Origin: Microbotryum silenes-acaulis
Taxonomy: Eukaryota; Basidiomycota; Microbotryomycetes; Microbotryales; Microbotryaceae
DNA: 64,000 nt
Direction of reading: 5' to 3'
Assembly: GCA_003665825.1 (NCBI GenBank)
Contig: QPFY01000001.1
Span: 799,001 to 863,000, forward strand
Numbering within the stretch: position 1 is the first letter of the stretch; each line of letters begins with the position of its first letter. The translations under genes and the position numbers were made by a program. Below the pieces are notes generated by a model that was not told where the DNA came from, ran no database searches, and worked only from the letters and a program-made list of their open reading frames with translations. Below, in pieces: positions 1-10,857 of the stretch.

Positions 1-866
1 CTCCATCTTTCACCACACCACCTCCAGCATCTTACCCCACACCACCTCTCCCCTCTCCCCTCTCACTGCGATCTCTCGCTTCCCACCTCGCCACTGCCTC
101 CGACCTTACCGTCTGTGACTGCGTCACGGCTTGCCATTAGCCTATCCACTCGTCGACGAGTGTTGAATGGCGCCTACGGCATGTCACTGAGGTTGTTGCT
201 GGTCCACAAGACCGCTTGCATTTGATCATTTGATCGTACCCCGTGAGTCTTTGCTTTGACCCTTGATCGATCGATGGATCGATCGTGCTCGCCGACCCTT
301 GACGTCTTGACGGCGGGCGAGGCGGGGCTGACGATTCGATCCTCGCCCACATTCTCACACAGTAGCCTCCACTGCGTCACCGAGTCGACCGATCTCACCT
401 GCTCGGATCGAAGGAGGTTCACGGTACCCCTAACATTAGTGAGTAGCATGTACCCTAATCCTATGGTACCAGGTAGCTTACTTCTAATGTACGCATCAAC
501 CTCCAGCTGCACACGGTCTTCAAGCCATCTCCACCTCGGTCGACAAGGTCCCCTTTTCTTTTTCTGTTGCTTTCGAATTGGTTTCATCTCGGAACTCTTA
601 CGCTGGCGGTGCTAAGTGGCAGGCGACTTGTCCTTGTTTAGCCTAGCCAGATCCAACTCCTACATTGAGCCTCCCTCGTGAACCCTTTTCGTGTTTTGTA
701 GTTTTTGAGTGCACGTATCGAGATGCGCATGCACCACGGATTTGAAATTCGAGATATACGTAGCGCTCTCTTTCTCCGCCTCTCTCCCTCTGATCCGACT
801 TGCACCGTTGCCCTCTGCGTTCAGATAGCTCTCAGATCCGAGTGCAACCCCTCAAACAGATCGGCG
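1..866. other. Gene-free upstream region
   Basis: No open frame here looks like a real protein and no splice pattern could be assembled. The first 70 bases are pyrimidine-rich (CCACACCACCTC-like), as in fungal promoters or 5' leaders. The stretch probably holds the promoter of the gene starting at 867 and the flank of a neighbour lying off the left edge. Confidence 0.5.
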
Positions 867-3800
867 ATGGCCCGACCATTCTCGCCCTCGTCCATGCCGT
901 CGTACGGTGCCACGCCTCGAGCAGCGACACCGGCATTGAGTGACGATGTTGAACCAAACTCGTCGTCATCGGCGACGCGATCGACTCGGGTCTGTCGGTC
1001 GCTCGTGGTCCGGGCTGCAGCCCATGACCAAGGGGTCGGAGCGACGCTGTACTGCCGAGTGAGTATCTGGTCAATCCGAGCTTCACCTTGTGAAAACCCA
1101 GCTGATATGGGACGCGTCCACCCGTGACAGATCGCGATTCCAGCTTCAATGTCAACCGCCACGGGGAGCCCATCCGACTACGCGTCGACGCAGCGCACCA
1201 TTCCTTTCCTCACCCTGCCCGTCACTGCCCAACTCAAGCACTACTCTTCCTACCCTCTCCCGTTGGAGGCTTCTCTGCACGCCTCCGTCACCGAAGCAGC
1301 CCAGGCGGCGCACATCCTTGGCATCGCTGCGGACGACTCGCAGCACCTCTCTGGTCGGACTACACCCTCGGGTCGAAGATCGAGTCTGGCCACCTCTCGC
1401 CCTTCTATACCGCACAACAGGGAGATTAGGATATTCAGGACCTCCCAGGATGCGAATGAGATATCGCTCGTTGTCGAACACGAAGCCGCTTCCGGTGTCG
1501 GTTTGGGCAGGCCAACAAGTCCCTTGCCTCCGGCGGGTCCCATTGACGAGGCGGGGGAGAAGAACGAGTGGATCCTCGTCTTGCGAATCGAATCGCAGTT
1601 TGGGGACTTGAAGCTACCTCGGTTTCCCAACAAGGTACCGTCTATTCACTGTTCACTCTCCTCAAGTTCGGAAACTGATCCGCAAAGAATCTTCACGCAG
1701 GTCGTGATCCCCGTACCGGCGTGTCTACGCAATCTCTTGACCTTCGAGCTACCCTCGCCGTCGTCGATAGCTTCGACTTCTTTGTCCGCGTCTACTGAGG
1801 GCCAGTGGGGTCTCTCGATGAAGCCGGATCTGCGGAACCTCTCGAGCAAACTTTCCACCGTCACGTCCTTGCCCACTACCTCGTTCGCCGGATCCTTCAA
1901 GTCGACGTCCTCTTTTGTGCTGTCTTGGATCCGGCTTGACTCGCCTCCAGCCGAGTTCATCATCCCACATTCGCACCTCGATGTGAGATGGATCATTGGG
2001 CCGACGCGCACCGGTCGAGCCATGCTCGCGTGCACGGGCGACTTTGAGTATGCAGGGCTCCAGGACAAACGATGGATTGAAATCATCATTTCGCATCTCG
2101 CTCGTGAAAATGTGGACCAGAGGGATGTCGTACAAGTGGCAGAAGTTAGGGGTGCAGGTGTGCTCAAGTGGGACGTCACGGCATTTTCAAGCACCACAAC
2201 ACGGACTCGCACTAAAAGACAGCCCTGTAAGACTCCTGTAGCGGTGCGGTCAATGGCGCATGCGACTCCGACCACGCAGGCTCGACCTCGCGCCCTTGGT
2301 ATCGCTGAAAGTCGCCTTCTCTCTTACACCTCGCTGTTCGACACGACTGCGCCTGAAGCACCCGAGATCGACCCTGGCCTGGCCGCACGCATCGATCCCG
2401 AGCGCGTGCAAGCCAAGCTGAAGGAGCCGAGTCTTCTGCGGCAGGTGGCGCCGTTTCCTTCGCAGGCGGATGATTCTATCGACGACTCGCTCGAGGACAC
2501 TTCCGAAAATGAGAGTCTCGTATCCGAGGCAATACCGATGGAGATCGCGGGCTCCGTCACACCTCAAAAGGCCGCTTTGATCGACTCTTGGTTGACTCGC
2601 TCGTCCGAGTCGGAGCCCGAGCCCAGCGAGGAGATCAGAGAAGCCGATAGCGACAGTGACGACGAGTCTAGCACTGTACAGCGAACCGTCGTTCGCGTCC
2701 AACTGGATCTCAGCACCCTTTTGACGCCCGAAGCCATGCCAAATCCTGCGTTTGCGTTCGAAATCGACCTCGACTTCGCATCGGGCGCACTGCGATCTTC
2801 GACGGAGGTTGCAGAGTCCGGCCCTGCTTCCAAATCGATTGGCCCTCTACGCCTCGTCCTGCCCAACTTTTCGATCGTCGCTGCTGCGCAAGAAGATGCC
2901 GTCGTTTCGGTTTCAGCCGGCGATGGTCGAAGCGTCGAGATGCTGGCCTCGAACTCAATGCTCGACGGCGACTTCGAGCGATCCCAGTTCGACTCGCCCT
3001 TGCCCGCCGCAGGGGGTAAAGCTCGCTGGAGAACGGAACGAAACGCTTCGGACGAGGATGCGCTGGAGCAGCACGAGCTTGTCGAGGTCGAGATCGGCAC
3101 TCGTCCGGTCGCTCAACCCTCTCCGGCCAAGAGTCGGATTGACCTCGACGACATGGACTCTTCTCCCGATGGCTCCGCAGCCGAAGACGAGGCATCTCCT
3201 TCCCTGGCCCGAGCTCGAAGAGGGCCTGCGCGCAAGCGAGCTTTACCGCCATTGCTTCGTCGCACGACCTCGACGCAGTCCCTTCGATCGCAGGCCTCAC
3301 AACCTTCGCTCACTTTGGGGCACCGCATGTCCTCTTCTTCCCTCGTGGGGCTCGCGGCTTCGAACTTAGGTCTCGTCAAGCTGAGGATCACGCCCGTGCC
3401 GCCTTTGGCACCCTATCAGCCGTGGCGGCTGTTCAGTCATCTCACACTCGCCAGACCCGTCGGATCACTCGAGCTTCCCCTCCGAGGCGGGAGTGATCAG
3501 AAAGTCGAAGTTTGCGACACGTGGGATGCTCGCGGTCTTTCGACCGAGGTGGAAATGGAAACGAAGGAGGGGAAGGTCATCGTCGAAGGGGAAGTGTCGA
3601 ATAATCGGATGACGGTGCGCGAGTCGCCGAGAGAGGCACGTCAACGCCAGGGGGGGATGAAGGAGATGTTGTACAAGGTCGAAATGATGCAGGAAGGCGA
3701 TAGCGTTGAGATTGGTGACGTCTTGCCCGCTTTCGATGTCAAAGTCGCCAGCATGGAGGTTGAAGTCGTTCCTGTCGCAGGTGAGTCAACGATTCATGCG

Positions 3801-4639
3801 ATGTGACCCACGCCGAGAAAAAGTTCACGAAGCTTAGACATTGTTGTGTTACAGGGTACGATCTGAAAATGGACGGGCAGACTTTTGACTCGGCCACGCC
3901 TGTAGTCGAAGGCAAGCCGACAACGTTCTCAAAATTCCAAATCGCTCCACGGGACATGTCCAAACTTTCCATCCACCTCGAGGCCAAGGTCGCTACACCG
4001 CCCGCATCACCAAGCACGAGCGTCGGCTTTGTGTCCTCGCCGACCATCCTACCCTCGCCATCACCTCTAGCTATGCAAGCGCTCGGCTCACCCGCGTCTG
4101 CGCCGCCACTTTCTCCGATCCCGGCCCTCGAACTCGACAACCAAGTTGTGCCACAAAAGAACCTCAGGAACACCTCCCGTCCATGGACTTGGCCACTTCT
4201 GGCTATGCTCGCTTCGATTCTGTTGGGCTTCATCGCCCGCCCCGAGTCGTTCGCTTCAATGTATGAGCTGGCCACGCAGCCGAGGTTCTCGGCGCCGTCT
4301 TCATTCCCCGCAGTACCTCTGTCGTCTGCGGGCGTCCACACCGAGGTCTTACCGATCCTCACCGTCGATGCTGCTCCCGTTGTATCTCCGACAACGGCAC
4401 CCTCGGCGCCAGCACTCACACCTGCTCCGATAGAAGTGGAGGACATCCCCTCTCCGCCGAGTCCCAGCCCTCTCTCCGATGAGACCCCTATCCCCCAACC
4501 CTCTTCAAACATCAACCTATCCCCAGCTCCAACCCTTGGTACAGCGCTTTTCACCTTTGTGCAGCGGATGCAGTCCGAGGTTAAAGCGAGGATAGAGGAT
4601 CTTCTTTGGGTCGTCATGTCGCTCATAGGATTGTCGTAA
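867..4639 (+). CDS. Uncharacterised large protein with C-terminal membrane segment, 4 exons
   Basis: Exons 867-1058, 1131-1634, 1701-3780 and 3855-4639 join in frame to 1186 residues. The first intron has a GTGAGT donor, an AGCTGATATG branch-like site and a GACAG acceptor. It links ATG 867 to the long frame that also contains an ATG at 1149. The second intron (66 nt) has no stop and keeps frame, so it could also be read through. I do not recognise the family. The N-terminal half is Ser/Thr-rich, the middle has acidic Ser/Glu stretches, and a more ordered block follows around 3370-3960. Near the C-terminus is one hydrophobic segment (WPLLAMLASILLGFIA, about 4188-4235) followed by a Pro/Thr-rich tail. 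A single-pass membrane protein is likely by inference. The start is less certain than the rest, because upstream ATGs exist in the same frame. Confidence 0.7.
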
Positions 4640-4929
4640 TAACACAAATACACACCTCCTCCCCCCTCTTGACCTCAAGCCTTCAGCCTGATACGACTTA
4701 ACCCAAATCGCCCCCTTGAGCGTTTCTTGACTCAAAAATTGACCTTGAGGCCAACCCTTTAAGCTGGCTATGAAGCTAAGGCCGACCTCGCACTGCTGGT
4801 TTTCGAGTCATCAAACAAAGAGGCTCGACGAATCAACGGGGTGCGCTGCGATTTGACCCGCCAGTCAGTGGACGCTTTTACTAGGGTGTGGGGTTGGTTT
4901 CGAGAAATCCAGCTCAGCATGACCATGCA

Positions 4930-5335
4930 AAACAAGTCAGCCAGGCAGGTCGACGCATGTATGATGTGACGCAACTTGCACCGAATACATTGACTCCAAG
5001 GGAGGGCTTGAGGTGCTCTGTCAACTTGCCGTAGAGCGTCGCGTGACGCGCGTCGGGTCGAAGTCGCGTCGAAGTCGAGTCGAGGTCGGGTCGAGGTCGG
5101 GTCGAGGTCGGGTCAGAGTCGAAGTCGGCCCGGGGTCGAATTTGAGAAGCCAAGGTCAGGAAACAAATGTCGAGCAGGGCAGGTCGGCGCATGTATGATG
5201 TGACCGAACAGGTCGAAGTCGGGTTAAAGTCGGGTCGAAGTCGGGTCGAAGTCGGGTCGAAGTCGGGTCAGAGTCGAAGTCGGGTCGAGTTTGAGTCGAA
5301 GTCAAAGTCAGGAAACAATTATCGAGCAGAGCCCA
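4930..5335. repeat. Two-copy composite repeat with GTCGGGTCGAA minisatellite cores
   Basis: An 11-bp unit close to GTCGGGTCGAA is repeated with variation in two arrays, about 5055-5140 and 5215-5300. Each array is preceded by a shared block containing CGCATGTATGATGTGA (near 4953 and 5189). Each is followed by a shared tail, GTCAGGAAACAA..TCGAGCAG (near 5155 and 5308). So a roughly 200-bp composite unit is present about twice, with internal expansion. Confidence 0.75.
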
Positions 5336-5521
5336 GTCGCTCGCGCGTGGGACACCTGATTCTCGAGCAGAGAACAATTAGGCGTAGAAGCTCAAAGTTG
5401 TACAGTGGGGTCTTGTCAATCAGTCTCTTAACCATGACTCTGCTTGGGCGTCGTGGTAGGCGAGCGAGCCCCTGTTCTCCGGCGTCAATGTCCGCGCGTG
5501 CAGTTAAGCGGTGTTCATGTG

Positions 5522-5642
5522 GTCAACCTTGATACTGACCTGAGGAACATCGATAATAATACTGACCCGATGAACATTGATACTGACCTGAGGAACAACG
5601 ATAGTAGAACTTATCTGAGGAACATTGATAGTACGAGTCCAA
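5522..5642. repeat. Degenerate tandem repeat, about 27-30 bp units
   Basis: The motif ACTGACCTGAGGAACATNGATA recurs about four times with small substitutions and spacing changes between 5522 and 5642. No coding role is evident. Confidence 0.7.
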
Positions 5643-7456
5643 GCCTGCGAAGACGCCGGGTCGGCGAGACGAGCATGCTATACTGAAAAGGGGTCCAGAC
5701 GATGGCGCACGGACCGACCGCGCGCGTCAATTCAGCTCGCGGTACTTTTCGCAGAGGGTGAGTGGGGCTATCGATACCTTTCGGGCACAGCTACCTGTAC
5801 ACTGCTCTCCATTAACTCCCTACGCAACTGATCTGGCCCAGGGTTGGGGGGCTTCCCGGGCGCCGGCTGCGGGCGAGAAGAAGGGCTCCTATGATGCCTT
5901 TTCAGATAAAAGGCTTGGAAACGGGTAAATCCTCATTAATTTCGGGCTCTTGTCAATTTATCTGTCTCTAATCGGCTCTTCGGGGTGCACGGAAGTCCAC
6001 TGATGCCCGCCTCGCTTCAGAAAACGGCGGGGTAAACACCACCCCAAAAGCCGTTTGCAACCGAGCCAATCGATTTTGACGCGCCCAGCTCATCGATGCC
6101 GCAGGCAATGAGGATAAAAACCCCGGGCACAGCCCATGGATCGTGATCAACGTAAAGCTTGTATCAACAAAGAAGGTCTTTTTCTATGCATTCAACGACA
6201 TTTCCCTGTCTTGACCAAACAGCGGTTGGAGCCGGGGCATTTGAGGGCACGCCGCCTTTCATGTGCGCGCGCAGAATGCGCTAGCGGCCCGGGGGTAAAC
6301 GATCTGCGATTCTCGCTCGGAGCGCCTCGGACACGTCCTGTTGATCTACGGTCGGCTTGTGTAGTGTGCATAGATGGGTAGGCAATTGGTGAGATATTTA
6401 CATGAAAATAAAGAAGTACTTTTTAGCTTTCTACATTTTCTAGTTGTCACCTACCGACCAACTGCCCTGAATGACCAGATAGGCAGAACCGCAGCCTGAC
6501 CTGGCTGGCCCCTTTTCTGAACTCGTCAATTCCACGACTTCGCGCACTGGCCGTTGGGAGAAAGCGTGGCTGTGTCCACTTTTTGGTCTCATGGAAAACG
6601 TGGCGGATTCGCAAGGCCTCTTCCACGGCTGCTGCAGACCCAAGGAGGACGTGTCCGAGATCTCCGAGCTTGACGGACGTGAAGGAAAGAATCGAGGGTT
6701 ACCCCGGAGTTCGGCTGAGCACTGCAACCCCCCGCGCCTGGCAAGGCGTGGCAGCTGGCACCGTCCTTCCACCTCGGCTGGCGGCTGCGGATCGGGCCTT
6801 TCGGCTCGTCGAGAGTCGAGATAAGTTTCGACCTGTGCCATCTCACCATCCGTCCAGCAGACGCGCGTTCTCTCCTACCTACCCATCTCCCACCCAGCGT
6901 CAGTAACGGATCCTCACACTCCTCCCATTGAAGTGCTAAGTCGTACTCCGCAACTCGACTGGACCGGCGCTTGGCAAAAAACCGCGGACGCCAAAAAAAC
7001 CTTGCCCGACACCAGACTGGACGCGCCCGGACGCCAGACAGCCGCACAGCCGCAGGTGAGTCTCGCTGTGAATTGATCCGTTGGCCCGGCCGTCTTGAGC
7101 CGGAGGACTCGAGTCCTCGCACGCCCGCGCAAAAGCGCGCCCGCCGCCGCCGCCGGCGTCGCTTTGCGCGCTTGGCTTTGCGCCACATCGGACACAGCAC
7201 AGCGCTGAGTCCGAGAGCGGACCGGCGCACGCTCTGGTTGCGCATGCTCGCTTCGCCGGGCCTCGCCGGGCCGCATCACTGCCGCATCGTTCCCGCTGTT
7301 GAAGGCTGTTGATCGGTTTTTTGACTCCGCCTTCTTCGCACCGCAGTTTCACAAGCTTGTCCTTCCGCTCTTCCGCCTCCCTCTCAATACCACGACAAAA
7401 GAAGGGCAGCTCCTATCCCTTACCCCATCGGATTATTCCCTCACCAAACACCGACG

Positions 7457-8332
7457 ATGAGCTCGGCCAGCTTGCACGCTCGCACCCCCTCGGAAGCGCG
7501 GCTGTTTAACCTGGGCTGGAAGGATCTTCAGGAACGACGGTCGGGAACGAGCGGAACGAGCCGGTGTTCGAGCTCGGGACCCCCGTCCCAGTCACCCCAC
7601 GAGTACGACAGCGACAGTGAGGAGGACCAAGAGCCCGACTTCCCCATGTTGACCCCGTCGATCATTGAGGAAGAGGAGGACGCTTTCGCTCGAGCGGCGG
7701 CCAAGGCGCTGCAGCAGCTTCAGTCCGGCGGAGTCGTCCCGGCAGGAGGCGCGCCACGAGCGATCTTGCGCCCGTCACTCAATTCGCAAAGCTTGCTCGG
7801 ACCGGACTACAGCGTCGACTATGTGCACAAACACCACGACGTCGACTGGTGCTCGCAACAGGATTCGCCCCAAGCCTCGTCCTATACGAATGCATCGGCG
7901 TCGGACGGCGGATATTGGTCTCCGGCTTCTCTGAGCTCTTCCGGATCGTCGTCGTCGGGCGGGTCGTACTCGTCCATCTCGTCGCGCGAAGGCGAAGACG
8001 GCGTCGATGACTACATTTCCTCCAAGTCTTGCTCGGCCGAGTCTACAACTCCTTCGTCGATCTCATCCTTGGCCGCTCGTCGAGGCCGACCAATGCGGAT
8101 CAAGCTCCCACCTCGCCCGAACTCGTTCGGTTCCATCTCGCCTCCGGCCGCGGAGAGACCCGAAGCGACGCGCAACTTTGACTCTTTGCACCGCCCCGTC
8201 GGCGTCTCGGGACTGACCAACAACTTTGCTGGCATCTCGTTGCGTTGCGACAAGAACGAGTTCGAGTCTGACCTCGATCGACCGCTGCGATTCAAGAGTC
8301 GTTCGCCGAGCAAGCACGGTTTCGCCTTTTGA
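7457..8332 (+). CDS. Ser-rich hypothetical protein, single exon
   Basis: An intronless frame of 291 residues starts at ATG 7457. It is rich in Ser, Asp and Glu in the first two thirds, with runs such as SSSGSSSSGGSYSS. The C-terminal 90 residues are basic and proline-containing (RRGRPMRIKLPPRPNSFGS) and end in SPSKHGFAF. No catalytic motif, signal peptide or membrane segment is visible. The low-complexity acidic head and basic tail suggest a largely disordered regulatory protein, but I do not recognise the family. The long continuous frame, a plausible start context and consistent third-base GC preference support a real gene. Confidence 0.65.
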   Translation: MSSASLHARTPSEARLFNLGWKDLQERRSGTSGTSRCSSSGPPSQSPHEYDSDSEEDQEPDFPMLTPSIIEEEEDAFARAAAKALQQLQSGGVVPAGGAPRAILRPSLNSQSLLGPDYSVDYVHKHHDVDWCSQQDSPQASSYTNASASDGGYWSPASLSSSGSSSSGGSYSSISSREGEDGVDDYISSKSCSAESTTPSSISSLAARRGRPMRIKLPPRPNSFGSISPPAAERPEATRNFDSLHRPVGVSGLTNNFAGISLRCDKNEFESDLDRPLRFKSRSPSKHGFAF

Positions 8333-8860
8333 GCGGCCCGTCCGAGGCGAACCACCCCACGTTCTGCCGCTCTGTGATTACTCGCAAACCCCCTTCGTCG
8401 CATCAAGCACTACTCTACAAACCGTCTCCTCATATCTGTTGTTGTATTTCTTACATTACTATCACTAGCACCCTCGTTGCACTCGATCAATTTTAGTTGC
8501 ATAATCCTAATGTCAAGCTACCGTCAGCGGTCGCTCGCTCATTTTTGAGTCTGCTGCATGCTGCAGCCTGCCGCTGAGAAAGTCACGTGATTGGGGCGTG
8601 ATCTCGCGAAAGGCTTTCTATCTGAGATGAGTTCTTCTCTCAGAAAAGTATGCAAAGTATGCGCAACACCCCGACAAAATCAGTATCCAGAAAGCGGCGT
8701 TCGCTCGGCCGAGCCGGACTGACCTGCCAGCCTGCCAGTGGCTGAGACAACTCGCGATCACGCCTTCGACTTGTGGCCGGCCCTCGGATCTCGGTGGGTG
8801 CGCCGCGCAGCTCTCCGTCACCGTGCTCCAATCAGACTCGGCAAACTCCAAGCGGCCACC
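8333..8860. other. Intergenic region and promoter of the acetyltransferase gene
   Basis: No gene is seen. The left half is T-rich and is probably the 3' UTR of the preceding gene. The right half carries the E-box at 8583 and leads into the GCCACC context of ATG 8861. Confidence 0.5.
8583..8590 (+). promoter_or_regulatory. TCACGTGA E-box upstream of a sulfur-assimilation gene
   Basis: The palindrome TCACGTGA lies 271 bp upstream of the serine O-acetyltransferase start. In budding yeast this sequence is the Cbf1 site, which recruits Met4/Met28 to sulfur-metabolism promoters. Function here is inferred by analogy. CACGTG cores also occur near 12975, 30531 and 36228, so one site is weak evidence on its own. 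Confidence 0.4.
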
Positions 8861-10651
8861 ATGTCGACCAAGATGATGCTGAGGAACGTCGCTCGAGCTA
8901 CAAGTGCTCGGCCAAGATCCATTCCAACGGCCTCACGATTGTTCGGCAGTAGTAGCACCAGCCGAAGCAGCAGCGATGCGAGCGCATCAACCTCGACCTC
9001 GACTTCGACGTCTGGCTCGAACCCAGCCATGTCGTTCCCATGCGTCGACCAGAACGAGTCACGTACCCAACTACTACTCGAACAACGTAGGAAAGCGCAA
9101 GCCCAAGCTTCGACATCCTCTGCTTCGTCCTCCCAGTCGAATGAGCTGCCGAATCTGCCTTCGCCGCCTCCATCATCGTCGGTGAATGAGCCCGAGACCG
9201 GTCCCGAACCCGCCTATGCGAACGTCGTCACCGGTTACGAGCTGTACTACCATGACCAACCTTACGCCCTCGACTATGGAGGTCATCTCCCCTCTTTTCA
9301 CCTCGCATACGAAACTTGGGGCAAGCTCAACGCCGACAGATCCAATGCGGTCCTCGTCCACACGGGTTTGTCAGCATCCTCTCACGCTCACTCGACGGCG
9401 CAGAACCCGGCCGAAGGGTGGTGGGAGAAATTCATCGGACCGGGTAAAAGCATCGACACGGACAAATACTTTGTCATGTGCACCAACGTTCTCGGTGGTT
9501 GCTATGGCTCGACCGGACCGAGCTCGTTGGATCCGAGCGACGGCAAACCCTACGCGACCCGCTTCCCCATCTTGTCCGTCTTCGACATGGTCCGAGCGCA
9601 GTTCCATCTCTTGAGCTCGCTGGGGATTGAGAAACTGTATGCGAGCGTGGGAAGCTCGATGGGTGGTATGCAGAGTCTCGCGGCGGCGCATCTCGAACCG
9701 GAGCGGGTCGGAAAAGTCGTCAGTATCAGTGGCACGGCGCGGAGCAGTCCTTCGAGTATCGCCATGAGGCATGCGCAGCGAAGTGGTACGTTCGGAGAAG
9801 ACATATGATGTTACTGTGTGCGGGGTTTTTTACGTGACTGATGTTGTTCTGTGTTGACGCAGTTTTGATGGCCGACCCCAATTGGAAACGAGGCTTCTAC
9901 TATGACGATCTACCCCCTCACACGGGCATGAAACTCGCACGACGTCAGTCTAACCTCATCGAGTTTACTTTCGCCTGGTCCCAGTACTGAAGCAACCACA
10001 TGAATTATCCCCACAGAGATCGCCACCATCACCTACCGGTCCGGCCCCGAATGGGAACAACGCTTCGGACGCCGACGTCGCGACATTTCGTCCCCGTCGT
10101 CCAGCTCAGCCTCCCCACCCGTCCTTTGCCCCGATTTCCTGATCGAGACCTACCTCGATCACCAAGGCGAACAATTCTGCCTCAGATACGACGCCAATTC
10201 GCTCATCTACATCTCCAAAGCCATGGACTTGTTCTCCATGTCCCGTGAATCGTTGGATGATTTGACGGCGCGAAGGGGTAATCCCGAACAAGTGGGGGCG
10301 AGTTCATGCCCGCTCCCCACAAGTTCGACACCAGGGACGGAAAGAAAGTCGTCCAAATCCAAACCTTCCACAAAAGGCTTCATTTCCTCCCTCCCCTCTT
10401 CGCACGCCTACCTCCCCTCCCTAACAGCCGGCCTTTCCCGCATAACCCATCCGACGCTCATCATGGGCGTTCAATCCGATACGCTCTTCCCTATCGAACA
10501 ACAACGTGAATTGGCGGAATGCTTGAAGGCGAATGGGAACGAAAAAGTGGTGTATTACGAGTTGAATCAGCCCTGGGGCCATGATACATTCTTGTTGGAT
10601 GTGAGTAATGTTGGAGGAGCGATCAAGGGGTTTTTGGAGGGGAGCGAATGA
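8861..10651 (+). CDS. cys2: Serine O-acetyltransferase, homoserine-acetyltransferase family (CysA/Cys2 type)
   Basis: Exons 8861-9785, 9863-9943 and 10017-10651 give 546 residues. The start at 8861 sits in GCCACCATG and opens with a basic, Ser/Arg-rich stretch typical of a mitochondrial presequence; an in-frame start at 8738 is less likely. The alpha/beta-hydrolase core begins near residue 115. It contains [15 protein letters not shown], the nucleophile elbow GSSMGGM (Ser266), and a plausible Asp490 (QSDTLFP) and His524 (GHDTF). The fold is shared by Met2-type homoserine acetyltransferases. The motifs [13 protein letters not shown] and [11 protein letters not shown] and the presequence match the fungal serine O-acetyltransferase branch, which makes O-acetylserine for cysteine synthesis. 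The exact acyl acceptor cannot be proved from sequence. Introns are 77 and 73 nt. Confidence 0.85.
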
Positions 10652-10857
10652 GTGGGGGTTCATTGGGGGGCGGAGGTTTAGGTTAATTTGTAGGATGGTG
10701 GCTGTTGTTGAAAATGTCAATGATGATATAAGAAATTTCGCCGAAACGCACGAGAGGCCACACATGGGAGAACTAGCTACACGACAACGATAATCCGAAA
10801 CCAAGATCCGGGAAAAAAATCCGGAAGCCAACACACTCAAGTAAAACGAACCGTTCT

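Larger units (their letters stand above)
4640..7456. other. 2.8 kb gene-free region with degenerate repeats
   Basis: No frame here has sustained coding character or a recognisable domain. It contains two minisatellite blocks (annotated separately). Between about 5830 and 6420 is a different-looking stretch with short TAAA-rich patches, which may be old transposon debris, although I found no terminal repeats. From about 6900 onward the composition becomes GC-rich and probably includes the promoter of the gene at 7457. Confidence 0.5.

Noticed and set aside
2227..2279. Possible intron GTAAGA..CACGCAG in the first gene
   Set aside because: Removing 53 nt shifts the frame, while read-through keeps a long open frame on both sides.
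8738..8860. Upstream in-frame start for the acetyltransferase
   Set aside because: ATG 8861 has a GCCACC context and gives a typical presequence; the extra 41 residues look non-coding.
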